64,000 nucleotides of DNA, taken from positions 1-64,000 of the forward strand of contig JANPBU010000028.1 of assembly GCA_031430595.1 (NCBI GenBank), read 5' to 3'. Made by a program: the position numbers and the translations under genes. This DNA comes from JANNBN01 sp031430595 (GTDB lineage Bacteria; Actinomycetota; Acidimicrobiia; Acidimicrobiales; JANYDT01). The notes under the pieces were generated by a model that did not search any database, had not been told where the DNA came from, and saw only the letters and a list, made by a program, of their open reading frames with translations. Below, in pieces: positions 1 through 8,772 of this stretch (the first letter of the stretch is position 1; each line of letters begins with the position of its first letter).

Positions 1-162
1 GGATGAGAACTCGCCGCAACCAGGACACGGGGCCTTGGTCCGAGTCGCTATGACTTCAACGGCTAGTTCGTTGTCCGATTCGGTGGCGTGCAGCACGGTG
101 TACTCGGATAAGCCCGTCAACACGCGCACAAGCGTCTCGCAGGCAATAGCATCAGAACTCAT
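1..162 (-). CDS. ISL3-type transposase, N-terminal part (runs off window)
   Basis: An open frame of 54 codons starts at the ATG at 162 and continues past position 1. The translation begins MSSDAIACETL and reaches a zinc-finger-like start, APCPGCGEFSS, the layout expected for the N-terminal Cys-rich DNA-binding part of ISL3-family transposases. Inverted repeats immediately upstream (165-211) fit an insertion-sequence end. The catalytic DDE domain would lie outside the window, so the family call rests on the N-terminus and the repeats only. Another zinc-ribbon protein cannot be excluded. Confidence 0.55.
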   Translation of the reverse strand, partial: MSSDAIACETLVRVLTGLSEYTVLHATESDNELAVEVIATRTKAPCPGCGEFSS

Positions 163-164
163 CT

Positions 165-211
165 GGGGTCTTCCGGTTGGAGGTGTGAGAATCACCAGCC
201 TGGAAGACCCC
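165..211. repeat. Inverted repeat at putative ISL3 element end
   Basis: GGGGTCTTCC at 165-174 is repeated as its exact reverse complement GGAAGACCCC at 202-211, just upstream of the transposase start. ISL3 elements usually begin with a GG(G/C)TCTTC-like terminal repeat, so 211 is the likely outer boundary of the element. The target duplication cannot be checked because the other end is outside the window. Confidence 0.5.
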
Positions 212-855
212 AGACCCTCAAACGCGGATCACTGCCGCGCCGACCGCGAAGAACCGCTTTGACTACCCACTCGGCTCCGGTTTCGAGCAAAGCGACTACA
301 AGGACGGCGGTGAGCGCTTGCCAGTTGTTTGCTCGGTATGGTGGCTTGCAACGGATCGCCATTAACTTCGGACACGTCATTGGCGTTTCCAGATTGCACC
401 GATCCACAACGATCCGTTCGACCGACCGGGACGGGGTGCCAACCATCGACGCCAGGCGTTAGCGAAGGAAAATCCAGCAGAGTGTTGCTCAGGTGCTCGA
501 TTCGGCTCTCACAGCGCAGGGCACTATTGTGTGGAAGATCTAATTCTACTATTCGTGGAAGAGTGCCTTGGGCGATGAACGAAACTGAGGTAGTCGACCC
601 TGACCAACTTACTGTTTGATTGTCGGGCATCCCTGAGAAAGTTGGAGTTCGGGCCTTGCCGCCTGACGGCTCGATGTCCTTGCAAGGTTTCCAACCCTCG
701 GCGCAACTCGTAAGCCCAATTGCGATGGAGGAGTTATCGGATGAAGCGGAAGGGCAATCACCAATTTTCTGTGTTTCGGTATTCGGAGGGGTTGATGTCG
801 TTGGTCCGTGTGTATTTGCTGTTTGGTAGGTACCAATGGGATGGGTGCTTATCAA
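212..855 (-). pseudogene. Uncharacterised gene remnant cut by the IS end
   Basis: A frame opening at 855 encodes a Thr/Ser-rich, Cys-containing, probably exported sequence with no family I recognise (GDCPSASSD, LTSCAEGWKPC, VDGWHPVPVGRTDRC). Near 330-345 the protein-like signal moves to another frame, where a hydrophobic stretch (WQALTAVLVVALLETGAEW) is followed by Arg-rich residues and then runs into the insertion-sequence end at 211. The first 98 bases also overlap the end of the gene upstream. I read it as a frameshifted and IS-truncated remnant of a secreted or membrane-anchored protein, possibly part of the toxin locus. Coding potential is uncertain. Confidence 0.3.
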
Positions 856-1387
856 GCGTGGCTCGTTGATTGAGCCACCATGTGGGTGCTGGGTTAGTTC
901 GGGTGGGGTGGGGCTCGGTGCGGAGTACAGCGAAGTGGTTTCCTGTTTCGGCCTGTCGCATCAACCAGACTCCGAAGGGGCGAAGGGTGATAGGTGAGGT
1001 CAATAGTTCGCTCAGGCGTTCGAGGAACGAATCATCTTCGTTGAAGCCGGTTGATTCGTATATTTCGTATGCCGTGACAGGGTCGATAAGTACACCTACG
1101 AGTGCTTGTACCGCTTTGTTGTAGGTTCCAGCGACAAGGAATTGGAAGTGGTGGTCGCGAGTAAACTCGCCGCCGCCGATTAAGTCGATTGTAGTGATTT
1201 GTTTTGCCAGCCGTTCACGCTCGGACATGCCGAGGCCGTGTACTTGGCCGATGATTGCGGCCCAGAACGACCGGTAATCGACTAGCGCAATTAAGAGTGT
1301 TTCGGTGATGAACGTCTTGAGGTTTTCGTATTGGAATTGGTCGGGTTCGACAAGTTCGTTTGGTTCTACTGGTGCTTCGGAGTTCAT
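758..1387 (-). CDS. Unknown protein downstream of toxin-immunity pair
   Basis: This 209-residue protein has no recognised family. It is acidic and soluble-looking (MNSEAPVEPNELVEPDQ at the start), with a helical core and a low-complexity Pro/Thr/Asn-rich tail from about residue 165. Its ATG overlaps the stop of the immunity gene in an ATGA junction, so the two are almost certainly co-translated. Position behind toxin and immunity genes suggests a second immunity or accessory protein of the polymorphic-toxin locus; that is inference from context. The tail overlaps the following remnant, so the natural C-terminus may be altered. Confidence 0.6.
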   Translation of the reverse strand: MNSEAPVEPNELVEPDQFQYENLKTFITETLLIALVDYRSFWAAIIGQVHGLGMSERERLAKQITTIDLIGGGEFTRDHHFQFLVAGTYNKAVQALVGVLIDPVTAYEIYESTGFNEDDSFLERLSELLTSPITLRPFGVWLMRQAETGNHFAVLRTEPHPTRTNPAPTWWLNQRATLDKHPSHWYLPNSKYTRTNDINPSEYRNTENW

Positions 1388-2115
1388 GGCATCACGGGGC
1401 AGAAACTGTATGTGAGGAAACCGCGTGCGAGCCGGGGTGCCTTGAAGAGCACCATGAGGTAGTCGAATTCATCTCCCAAACTGATCTCAGTCTCGGTCCA
1501 TGCTCTTACACCGGTGGCACCAGGGACGATCGGTTCTCCAGGGTTTCGGTCTGGTACCCGGTACCTACCGCGGACTGTTAGGGCCCGCATGGCAGGTTGG
1601 CCCGTAAATTTGTCGATGCGTGCCACATTCTGCGGGTCAGCAAACGCGACTCGTAGGGCGTCTTCGCGGAAGTCGCGAGACCGCCATTGCGTTGAGTCGA
1701 CGCCTTGCGTGCCAGCAAAGCCAGTGAGACGGTTGTTGGCCCGGTCAGCCAACCATGCCGCACCCCGATCAATGTAGGTTGTGCGTGGGTGCCCACCGGC
1801 GAACAATGGCGGATAGAGCAAACGATCAGCCACAAGCAACAGCCACGCACCCAAGTCGTCGGTAAACGAAGTCCAACCGTTCTTATCAAACTCCCCTTCC
1901 AGCTCTGCTGGCGATAGACGCTCCACTAACTCGGTTATAGCAACTGAGGTTCGAGTAACTACTTTGCGAAACTCCCGCATGTCATCGAACGATGCGCGGT
2001 CATATGCCGGTCCTCGGGAAAAATCGTCAACAGCATCCTCCCAGCAATCGTAGTCATAATCGAAATCTTGAGTGAAGTAGCAGGTGAAAAAGTGCTGCAA
2101 ATCATCGCTTCGCAT
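1384..2115 (-). CDS. CdiI-like immunity protein
   Basis: The N-terminal 90 residues resemble contact-dependent-inhibition immunity proteins of the CdiI_2 type: LQHFFTCYFTQDFDYDYDCW followed by an acidic helix and a helix with LVERLSPAELEGEF. A further 140 residues (to FLTYSFCPVMP) are not part of that family and I do not recognise them; they may add an extra binding surface. The ATG lies 11 bp after the toxin stop, the usual toxin-then-immunity order. The expected role is to bind and neutralise the RNase A-like toxin domain in the producer cell's cytoplasm. At 243 residues it is about twice the size of simple CdiI_2 proteins. Confidence 0.65.
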   Translation of the reverse strand: MRSDDLQHFFTCYFTQDFDYDYDCWEDAVDDFSRGPAYDRASFDDMREFRKVVTRTSVAITELVERLSPAELEGEFDKNGWTSFTDDLGAWLLLVADRLLYPPLFAGGHPRTTYIDRGAAWLADRANNRLTGFAGTQGVDSTQWRSRDFREDALRVAFADPQNVARIDKFTGQPAMRALTVRGRYRVPDRNPGEPIVPGATGVRAWTETEISLGDEFDYLMVLFKAPRLARGFLTYSFCPVMP

Positions 2116-2126
2116 CGGAACTCATA

Positions 2127-5100
2127 TTAATTCGGAAATGACGTGATGACAAAAAATCCATCTGGTGCGGTTACGTCTTTTGCAAGGACGACACGAACCA
2201 ATCGGCTGTCCGTAACGATGAATCCTGTTTCTGGAGTTGAGTTTCGGACGACTCGTCCTACGATCAATCCGTTTCGACTTGCAACGTCGAACGATTGATA
2301 GGTCTTGCTGGATGACATGAACGCATTGATGCCGGCTTGTGGGATGTCTTGAAACGCTTCCAACGTAAAAAGTTCTGCATCTGCAGCAGTCTTAAAGGAG
2401 GAACTTCCTTTAATGTTCGGGTACGCAAGTTGCCCATTCGTCTTCATCAGCCCAAATCGCCGGATCAATCCGTTATCGGAATAGCCAACATGACGCTTGA
2501 GTGTGTGGCCAGTCCACTGCTCATTGGCGAGGACGGAACCGCCCGGGAGTTGACGTAAAGACTGGACAATGGTTGAAGGTATCGGCGGTAGGTTGCGCGG
2601 TTTGGCGGTGAATTGGCGGTTGCGGATTGTTGCGAGGGCCTTGCCACCGACCTCGGCGATGGCTCCAGTTATTGCTGCGTCCCATGCGGCGTCGTTGTAT
2701 GCGGATCGCTTGCCATCTTCACGGCTCAGGCCACAGCGTTCCTCTACTTCGAGCAGGACGGATGGTGGCTGGGATTCGAAAAACAAGCCAATCCCCAGTA
2801 GGTACCGCCATTCTTCCTCCGCACGGGCGGATCTGGTCTGAGTTTGTATTAGCGATCCGTCCGGCTGCAGTCGGATGACAAAACCGTTCTTTTCGACGAA
2901 ATCTGTCGGGATTCCTGTGATGCCTCGGCTGAAGATGTTTCTTGGGAAGAACATTCCACCTTGGGTCACGAGAAGCCACCCGCCGGTTTCAGGGCCGGAT
3001 GCAGTTAAGCGTCGGTCCCTTACAGGGAGGTTGACGAAGCTTGCAACTGCAAAAAGTTCCGATGCTGTTGCTGCGCGCAAATCAATGTCGGTGTACGTAA
3101 ATACGAGATCGGCGTACAGGTCCACGACCGCTGGGTTAATTGGGCCTTGAACCGGAGCCTTGTCGTACCAGAGTTGGGTGCCGTCGGTTGGGTTGCAGGT
3201 GACGAGTTGTGGTGTGGTGGTTCCTCCGAGGCAGAGTCCTGTTTTTTGTTTCGTGGTTGGGTTGATTTGGTGGAGGTTGAATTTGAGGCCGTCGGGGGCG
3301 ATTTGGTCGTCCCAGATGGTTTGGGTTGAGCATGGTGTGGTGGTGACGGCGAGGCTGTTTGTGGCGAGGCAGAGACCTGTGTTTTCGAGTTGTAGGTTCC
3401 ATCCGCCATTGATTTGTATTGGTACATAGGATTCGCATGAGCCGACGTCGGCGGGTAGCCCGATAGTGATTGTTGTGCCGGTGCCTGCGAGTAGACAGTT
3501 GAGGTCGGTGGCGCGTTCGAGACTGGTTGCGATGTTGGGTTGAAGGATGTGCGAACCGGTTGGTGGTTGCGGGCAGGTGTTTGTTTGTTCGCAGGTTGGT
3601 GGGCTGGGTGTCCAGTCGCGTTCGGCTGGTGCCCATTGTTGCCAGTCAACGTTGGGTTGGCATTCGTATTGGATGACTGGGGTGTCGTCGGCGAAGATGT
3701 TGCCGGTGGTTCCGCCATCGTTTCCGGTTCCTGCGGTTGCGTGGGCGGAGAGGCATGGTTGGTTCCAACCGGCGTAGTTGTAGGCGGGTTTTGCCCAGTA
3801 CCACCCGTCGCCTCTGAGGACCATGGTGAATTTGTCGTCAAGATAGTTGTTACCGGAAAATGGGTCTGCGCAGCTTCCCCATTCGGCTTTCAACGCATTT
3901 CTGGCGTTCGTTGTGTCATATTCCCCGGATGGGTTTCGGCTGATCCGTAAGCAGGTAGATGAATCGCCGGTTGGATGGATTTTCCAGTCGCCGAAATCGG
4001 AACTTTCGAATGAAATGCCGCGTCGGGAGGCATCTCCGCATGACGCCAACGCAGCAACATTGTCGATAGCCCTGCGGGCCAGGCAGGCCCCTTGCCCTGG
4101 TGCTGTTAAGTCGCTGTATTTCGTTTTGAAATAGTTCGCCGGTGAGCTGAATGGTGCGGGTCGTGGGGGGAGTGGGGGTGTTGTTGTTACGGGTGGTTGG
4201 TAGATGGTTGTTGTGGTGACACCGGGCGTGGTTGTCGTTGGGTTTGTTGTTCCGTTCCAGGACGGGATGACAGCGAATATTTCGAGTTTGTAGTCGCCGC
4301 CTTGCGGGATGCAGTTTTGCGTGATGACGAGTAGGTAGCTGGTGACAATACCGCCTGAAGGAATCGAAGGAAGAGCTGTTGGTGCCGCGTTTGCTGTGAC
4401 TTGAATGTTCGGCGCTATTGAGCCGGGTACGCCGTTGAGGGTGTAGTTAACGGTGAGCGTGCCGAGCCCGTATCCGAGGCCTGTCGCGTTGAGGTTGCCT
4501 GCGTTCCACGCTTCGCTTGGAATGAGGGTGCCGTATTGTGGGATGCCGGATTGCCCGTAACAGGTCTGTCCTTGTGTTGGTGGAGTGTTGTTCGTATTGA
4601 AGCCCGCGACCATTGCGTTGGATCCTGGGTACGACGTCGGTCGTGGCGTCGTGGGAGGAACTACCACCGTCGTTGTCGACGCGATCGTTGTTGTCAACGC
4701 GATCGTGGTTGTCGTCGCAACCGTCGTGGGTGGCCTTGTCGTTGTTGCTGCGAGGGTCGTTGGTGGCCTTGTTGTCGTGGCTGCGATCGTGGTCGTTGCC
4801 GGTCGTGTGGTTGTTCCGGCGATCGTTGTTGCTGGTCGGGTGGTTGTGGTCGCAGCTCGAGTCGTCGCAACGGCTGTGGTTGCTGGCCGTGTTGTTGTTG
4901 CTACGGCGGTCGTTGGTGGCCTGGTGGTCGTGGTGGTGGCTGGTGGGAGTGTTCCGGTTGTGGTTGGTGGTGGGGTAGCGGTTCCGAGTTTGATGTCGTC
5001 GAGGTAGACGGTTGGTTGGTCGTTACCCGTTTGGGCGCCGATGCTGACTTCGATGGGTGACCCCGCGGCGACGGGTGCAGGGAAGGTGAGCGTGACGCTT

Positions 5101-8100
5101 TGCCATCCTGGGGTGAGTGTCAGTTGGCGACTCGCTATGGTTTGTTGGTTACTCGTGGCCGCTACAACAATTTGTTGGCCGCCTGCTGTTCCACCATTAA
5201 TTTGTATGCTTAGGGTTCGGACTGCGGTACTGATTTGGTCGGCGTGGAACGTGAGGCCTTTCCAGTTGTCTGCTTCAAACGAGATTGATCTGGTACCTAG
5301 GGCTGGGGCCTGGTTGTCGAGGTTGTGTGTGGCCCATGACCAGTTTCTGAATGCGTCGGAGAGTTTGTCGTCGTAGACAACGATTTGGTTTCCGTTTGGT
5401 ACTGCGATTTCTGGGAGTATTTCGAAGTCGGGGCTGATTCCTATGACTTCTCCGGGGGTGTTGGTGTAGAGCACTGCTTTGTAGATGCCGGGGGTGAGGG
5501 TATTAAATAGTGTTTGACCTGCGGCGTTTACTGGGGCTGTTGGCCCGCAGTTTGTGCACGAGTTCGGGTCGGTTGCTGCTTGTACCCTGATGAACGTTCG
5601 ACCTGTTATGGCGGGGTCCCAGACGCCGCTGATAGTGACGGGCACACTTACCCCGGCCGGGTACGTCTGGTTAGTAGTGACGGTTATGAATGGTCGAGCG
5701 AAAAGGGTCACGGCCCGTAGCGTGTAGGTGCCGGTGGCGGTGAGAGTTACTCGTACTGGTAGGGCACCGAGTGGTGTCGTGAACGGTATCGAGTGGATTG
5801 TGTTTCCGGCAGTAACTGTGAAGTCTGCGAATGTTCGAGTGCCGTCTTGGGTGCTGACTTGTATTTTGACTGGCACGGTCGAGTTCATATCTACACGTAG
5901 GGCTCTAGCCCCAAGTTTCGCTGGCCCATCAATCGTTAGTGCCAGCGGTGCAGTTGGTGACGTGAGGGTGGGTGTCGATGTGAAACCGGTTGCATAAGCG
6001 ACGGGTCCGGTTTGAACAATGTTCAGATCGGTGGCCAGTGGTGTTCCCGGGTCTACGGGGGTTCCACCGTCAACCAGCGTGGCATGCGGGGTACATCTGG
6101 CACCGGACACCATCGCGAGACCAGCAAGCACTGTTGGGAGTAACGCTGTAGCGAATTTTGTTCCGCCGGTCACGTTGTAGTGGGTGTCGTCGGCGTAATC
6201 ACCGATGACCATGGTTTGTTGTTGCATGCCAGCGAACACGTTCGCGAAGAGGACACGGTCGGTTGTTGAGATTGCGCCGAGTGCTTGGGCTTTTGCGCGA
6301 AGCGCAGCGCGTTCGGCCGATACGGTTCCAGTAATTTCGGGTCGTGATTGGGCGAGGCCCCCAACAACAATGACTGCGTACGGGGCGATTTGTTGTAAAC
6401 GTGCGACAAGGGCGGTGAGTTGGTCGGGGGTCCCACCGTTATGGCCGATATTGAGGATGATGAGGTCGGGGTCGACGGGGCCGACAGCTGCGAGGGTTGC
6501 TACCTGGTCGAGCATGAACGGTATGTCTCGGCCGCCGTATCCCGAATGAGAAAACTCATCGCTCACACCAGCCGGAAGGTTGCCGCCCCAACCACCAGCG
6601 CGACCTAGGTCACCACGGAACTGCACATTTGAGTACCCGTTCACACCGAGTAAACGGAACAGTTCGTAACGGTACGAGTCACGGAATGGGGTTGGCCCGT
6701 CGTAGTTACCGGTGCCGTAGCCGCCAACAGTTAGTGAATCACCAATCGGCCAAACCCGCAACGCTCCAGTGCGGTTCGGACACGGGTTCGGTGACACAAC
6801 ACCGCCGGTGCCGTTACCTCCGGTGCCGGTTCCAGCGGTTTTGACTGAGATGCCCGTGATCGTGACCGACGCCGCGTTCACGCCGGTGAAGTACAACATT
6901 CCGAACGGCGTTGCTGGGAGGGCGAATACGGCTTTGCCTGTCGATGCAACAACACCAGTCACCCCGGCCCCACTTATAGCTGCGTTTACTGTCGCATCCC
7001 ACGGGGCAAGGCCAACAGTTTTGCCGACCATTGACGGCCCGAACGTGACCTCAACCGACCCGAAACCGTTACCTGGCCCGAAAAGTCGAAAGGCGTTTTC
7101 GGTGTTCGGTGCAAAGCTGATCCCACCGTTCGCTGGTGTGAGCCCATTGAAATTGGAGTCGGCAACGACCCGCCAACCCGCCAAAACTGCTGTTGGAGTA
7201 ACAACAACAAGATCGGTTTGCGTACCCGGGTTCGTGGTTGGAGGACCGCTAACAGCAGCGGCCTTGACCGTGATGTTCGTGATCGTGACCGACGCAGCGT
7301 TTACGCCGGTGAAATACAACATCCCGAACGGGGCCGTTGGAAGCGCAAATACTGCTTTGCCAGTTGCGTCGACTATCCCTGTTACGCCTGCACCGCTGAT
7401 AGCCGCGCTTACGGTTGCGTCCCACGGTGCAAGGCCAACTGTTTTGCCGATCATTGATGGCCCGAATGTGACTTCGACGCTTCTGAAGCCGGTTCCCGGA
7501 CCGAACACGCGGAACGCCGTCTCAGAATTCGGAGCAAACGTGATACCCCCGTTTGCTGGTGTGATTCCGTTGAAGTTTGCGTCGACGACGACCCGCCAAC
7601 CGGCCGCAACCGAAGTAGTCGTGGCTATTGCTAGGTCTGTTTGGGTGCCTGGCGTGGTGGTTGGTGGCCCGCTCACAACAGCGGCTTTCGCAATGATGCC
7701 GGTGATCGTGACCGACGGGGCGTTGACGCCGGTGAAATACAACATTCCGAACGGGGTCGTTGGAAGTGAGAATATTGCTTTGCCGGCAGCGTCGACGGTT
7801 GAGGAAGTACCTGCGCCACTGATAGCTGCGCTTACTGTCGCGTCCCACGGGGCCAGGCCAACTGTTTTGCCGACCATTGACGGGCCGAACGTCACCTCAA
7901 CACTTCGAAAACCGTTCCCTGGCCCGAATACACGGAACGCCGTCTCAGTATTCGGGGTAAACGTGATGCCACCATTCGCTGGTGCGATTCCGTTGAAGTT
8001 TGCATCGACGACGACCCGCCAACCAGCCGCAACCGTCGTCGTGGTGGCAACAGCAACATCAGCTTGGCCGCCCACAACAGTTGTTGGTGGTCCACCCACA

Positions 8101-8636
8101 ACAGCAACTTTCGCCGCTATTCCTGTAATCGTGACCGCTGCCGCGTTGATACCAGTGAAGTACAACATTCCGAACGGAGTCGTTGGAAGCGCGAACACGG
8201 CCTTGCCGGTCGCGTCAACAGTGGACGAGGTACCAGCACCACTGATAGCCGCGCTTACTGTCGCGTCCCACGGAGTCAGCCCGACAGTCTTCCCGACCAT
8301 CGACGGCCCGAACGACACCTCAACACTCCGAAAACCGGTACCCGGTCCGAATACACGGAACGCGGTCTCAGAATTCGGAGCAAACGTGATGCCACCATTC
8401 GATGGTGTGATTCCGTTGAAGTTTGCATCAACAACAACACGCCAACCCGGTGCAACAGAGGTGGTCGTTGATACTGCCACGTCACCCTGAACGACAGGAA
8501 CAGTCGTTGTCGCCCCAGAAACGGTTGTCGTTACAGCGCTTGTCGTCGGTGCCGTGGTCACTCCTGGAACAGGAGCAGACCCGAAAACGACACCAGTAAT
8601 CGTGATAGTCGGGGAGTTGCTCGAACCGTAACCCAA
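2127..8636 (-). CDS. Giant polymorphic toxin with SGNH and RNase A-like CdiA-CT domains (5' truncated?)
   Basis: This 2169-residue multidomain protein has, in order: residues about 64-605, four tandem 141-residue repeats (GWRVVVDANFNG core); about 615-850, an SGNH/GDSL esterase domain (IGDSLTVGG, DDTHYN); about 870-1215, beta-sandwich-like carbohydrate-binding regions; 1219-1335, a Thr/Pro linker; about 1500-1830, Cys-rich ricin/lectin-like segments; and about 2030-2169, a bacterial RNase A-like CdiA-CT toxin with the catalytic signature GHTLKRHVG and the terminal VRVVLAKDV and FFVITSFPN motifs. The product is expected to be exported, bind glycans, cut ester groups and deliver an RNase. The only start is TTG at 8636, with no ribosome site, no signal peptide and an in-frame stop 17 codons upstream. 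Residues 9-30 look like the tail of another repeat, so the 5' end is probably lost. Confidence 0.75.
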   Translation of the reverse strand: MGYGSSNSPTITITGVVFGSAPVPGVTTAPTTSAVTTTVSGATTTVPVVQGDVAVSTTTSVAPGWRVVVDANFNGITPSNGGITFAPNSETAFRVFGPGTGFRSVEVSFGPSMVGKTVGLTPWDATVSAAISGAGTSSTVDATGKAVFALPTTPFGMLYFTGINAAAVTITGIAAKVAVVGGPPTTVVGGQADVAVATTTTVAAGWRVVVDANFNGIAPANGGITFTPNTETAFRVFGPGNGFRSVEVTFGPSMVGKTVGLAPWDATVSAAISGAGTSSTVDAAGKAIFSLPTTPFGMLYFTGVNAPSVTITGIIAKAAVVSGPPTTTPGTQTDLAIATTTSVAAGWRVVVDANFNGITPANGGITFAPNSETAFRVFGPGTGFRSVEVTFGPSMIGKTVGLAPWDATVSAAISGAGVTGIVDATGKAVFALPTAPFGMLYFTGVNAASVTITNITVKAAAVSGPPTTNPGTQTDLVVVTPTAVLAGWRVVADSNFNGLTPANGGISFAPNTENAFRLFGPGNGFGSVEVTFGPSMVGKTVGLAPWDATVNAAISGAGVTGVVASTGKAVFALPATPFGMLYFTGVNAASVTITGISVKTAGTGTGGNGTGGVVSPNPCPNRTGALRVWPIGDSLTVGGYGTGNYDGPTPFRDSYRYELFRLLGVNGYSNVQFRGDLGRAGGWGGNLPAGVSDEFSHSGYGGRDIPFMLDQVATLAAVGPVDPDLIILNIGHNGGTPDQLTALVARLQQIAPYAVIVVGGLAQSRPEITGTVSAERAALRAKAQALGAISTTDRVLFANVFAGMQQQTMVIGDYADDTHYNVTGGTKFATALLPTVLAGLAMVSGARCTPHATLVDGGTPVDPGTPLATDLNIVQTGPVAYATGFTSTPTLTSPTAPLALTIDGPAKLGARALRVDMNSTVPVKIQVSTQDGTRTFADFTVTAGNTIHSIPFTTPLGALPVRVTLTATGTYTLRAVTLFARPFITVTTNQTYPAGVSVPVTISGVWDPAITGRTFIRVQAATDPNSCTNCGPTAPVNAAGQTLFNTLTPGIYKAVLYTNTPGEVIGISPDFEILPEIAVPNGNQIVVYDDKLSDAFRNWSWATHNLDNQAPALGTRSISFEADNWKGLTFHADQISTAVRTLSIQINGGTAGGQQIVVAATSNQQTIASRQLTLTPGWQSVTLTFPAPVAAGSPIEVSIGAQTGNDQPTVYLDDIKLGTATPPPTTTGTLPPATTTTTRPPTTAVATTTRPATTAVATTRAATTTTRPATTIAGTTTRPATTTIAATTTRPPTTLAATTTRPPTTVATTTTIALTTTIASTTTVVVPPTTPRPTSYPGSNAMVAGFNTNNTPPTQGQTCYGQSGIPQYGTLIPSEAWNAGNLNATGLGYGLGTLTVNYTLNGVPGSIAPNIQVTANAAPTALPSIPSGGIVTSYLLVITQNCIPQGGDYKLEIFAVIPSWNGTTNPTTTTPGVTTTTIYQPPVTTTPPLPPRPAPFSSPANYFKTKYSDLTAPGQGACLARRAIDNVAALASCGDASRRGISFESSDFGDWKIHPTGDSSTCLRISRNPSGEYDTTNARNALKAEWGSCADPFSGNNYLDDKFTMVLRGDGWYWAKPAYNYAGWNQPCLSAHATAGTGNDGGTTGNIFADDTPVIQYECQPNVDWQQWAPAERDWTPSPPTCEQTNTCPQPPTGSHILQPNIATSLERATDLNCLLAGTGTTITIGLPADVGSCESYVPIQINGGWNLQLENTGLCLATNSLAVTTTPCSTQTIWDDQIAPDGLKFNLHQINPTTKQKTGLCLGGTTTPQLVTCNPTDGTQLWYDKAPVQGPINPAVVDLYADLVFTYTDIDLRAATASELFAVASFVNLPVRDRRLTASGPETGGWLLVTQGGMFFPRNIFSRGITGIPTDFVEKNGFVIRLQPDGSLIQTQTRSARAEEEWRYLLGIGLFFESQPPSVLLEVEERCGLSREDGKRSAYNDAAWDAAITGAIAEVGGKALATIRNRQFTAKPRNLPPIPSTIVQSLRQLPGGSVLANEQWTGHTLKRHVGYSDNGLIRRFGLMKTNGQLAYPNIKGSSSFKTAADAELFTLEAFQDIPQAGINAFMSSSKTYQSFDVASRNGLIVGRVVRNSTPETGFIVTDSRLVRVVLAKDVTAPDGFFVITSFPN
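6840..8460 (-). repeat. Four tandem 423-bp coding repeats
   Basis: The segment encoding GWRVVVDANFNG recurs near 8410, 7987, 7564 and 7141, giving an exact 423-bp (141-codon) period. Each unit runs through FRVFGPG, VGLAPWDATV and FGMLYFTGV and ends in VTITGI plus a short Thr/Pro spacer. The units look like beta-sandwich, carbohydrate-binding-type modules. High similarity between units makes the region prone to recombination and copy-number change. Confidence 0.85.
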
Positions 8637-8707
8637 GAATTCTGGGCAAAAACCTGAACCTTCAACTACTAGTGGACGACGAGTTCACCACGAATAGCCG
8701 TTTGAAG

Positions 8708-8740
8708 AACCACTAACCGCGCCAGGCGCGGCTATCGGTT
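8708..8740 (-). terminator. Hairpin after the DUF1015 gene
   Basis: AACC/GGTT, TA/TA and CCGCGC/GCGCGG pair around a 3-nt loop, with two internal mismatches. It lies about 35 bp after the stop of the DUF1015 gene on the minus strand. No clear T-run follows, so termination may be weak or the structure may act on RNA stability. Confidence 0.4.
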
Positions 8741-8772
8741 CTACAAAGTCTGAGCCGTGATCGGACAGCGAG

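Noticed and set aside
3020..3841. 273-residue Pro/Thr/Ser-rich minus-strand frame
   Set aside because: It is an alternative frame inside the lectin-like part of the giant toxin, which has the coherent domain sequence.
4585..5007. Val/Gly-rich plus-strand frames
   Set aside because: They are shadows of the Thr/Pro linker of the giant toxin on the minus strand.
6769..8490. 573-residue plus-strand open frame
   Set aside because: It is the antisense of the four 423-bp coding repeats; its own repeats merely mirror them, and it has no independent protein features.
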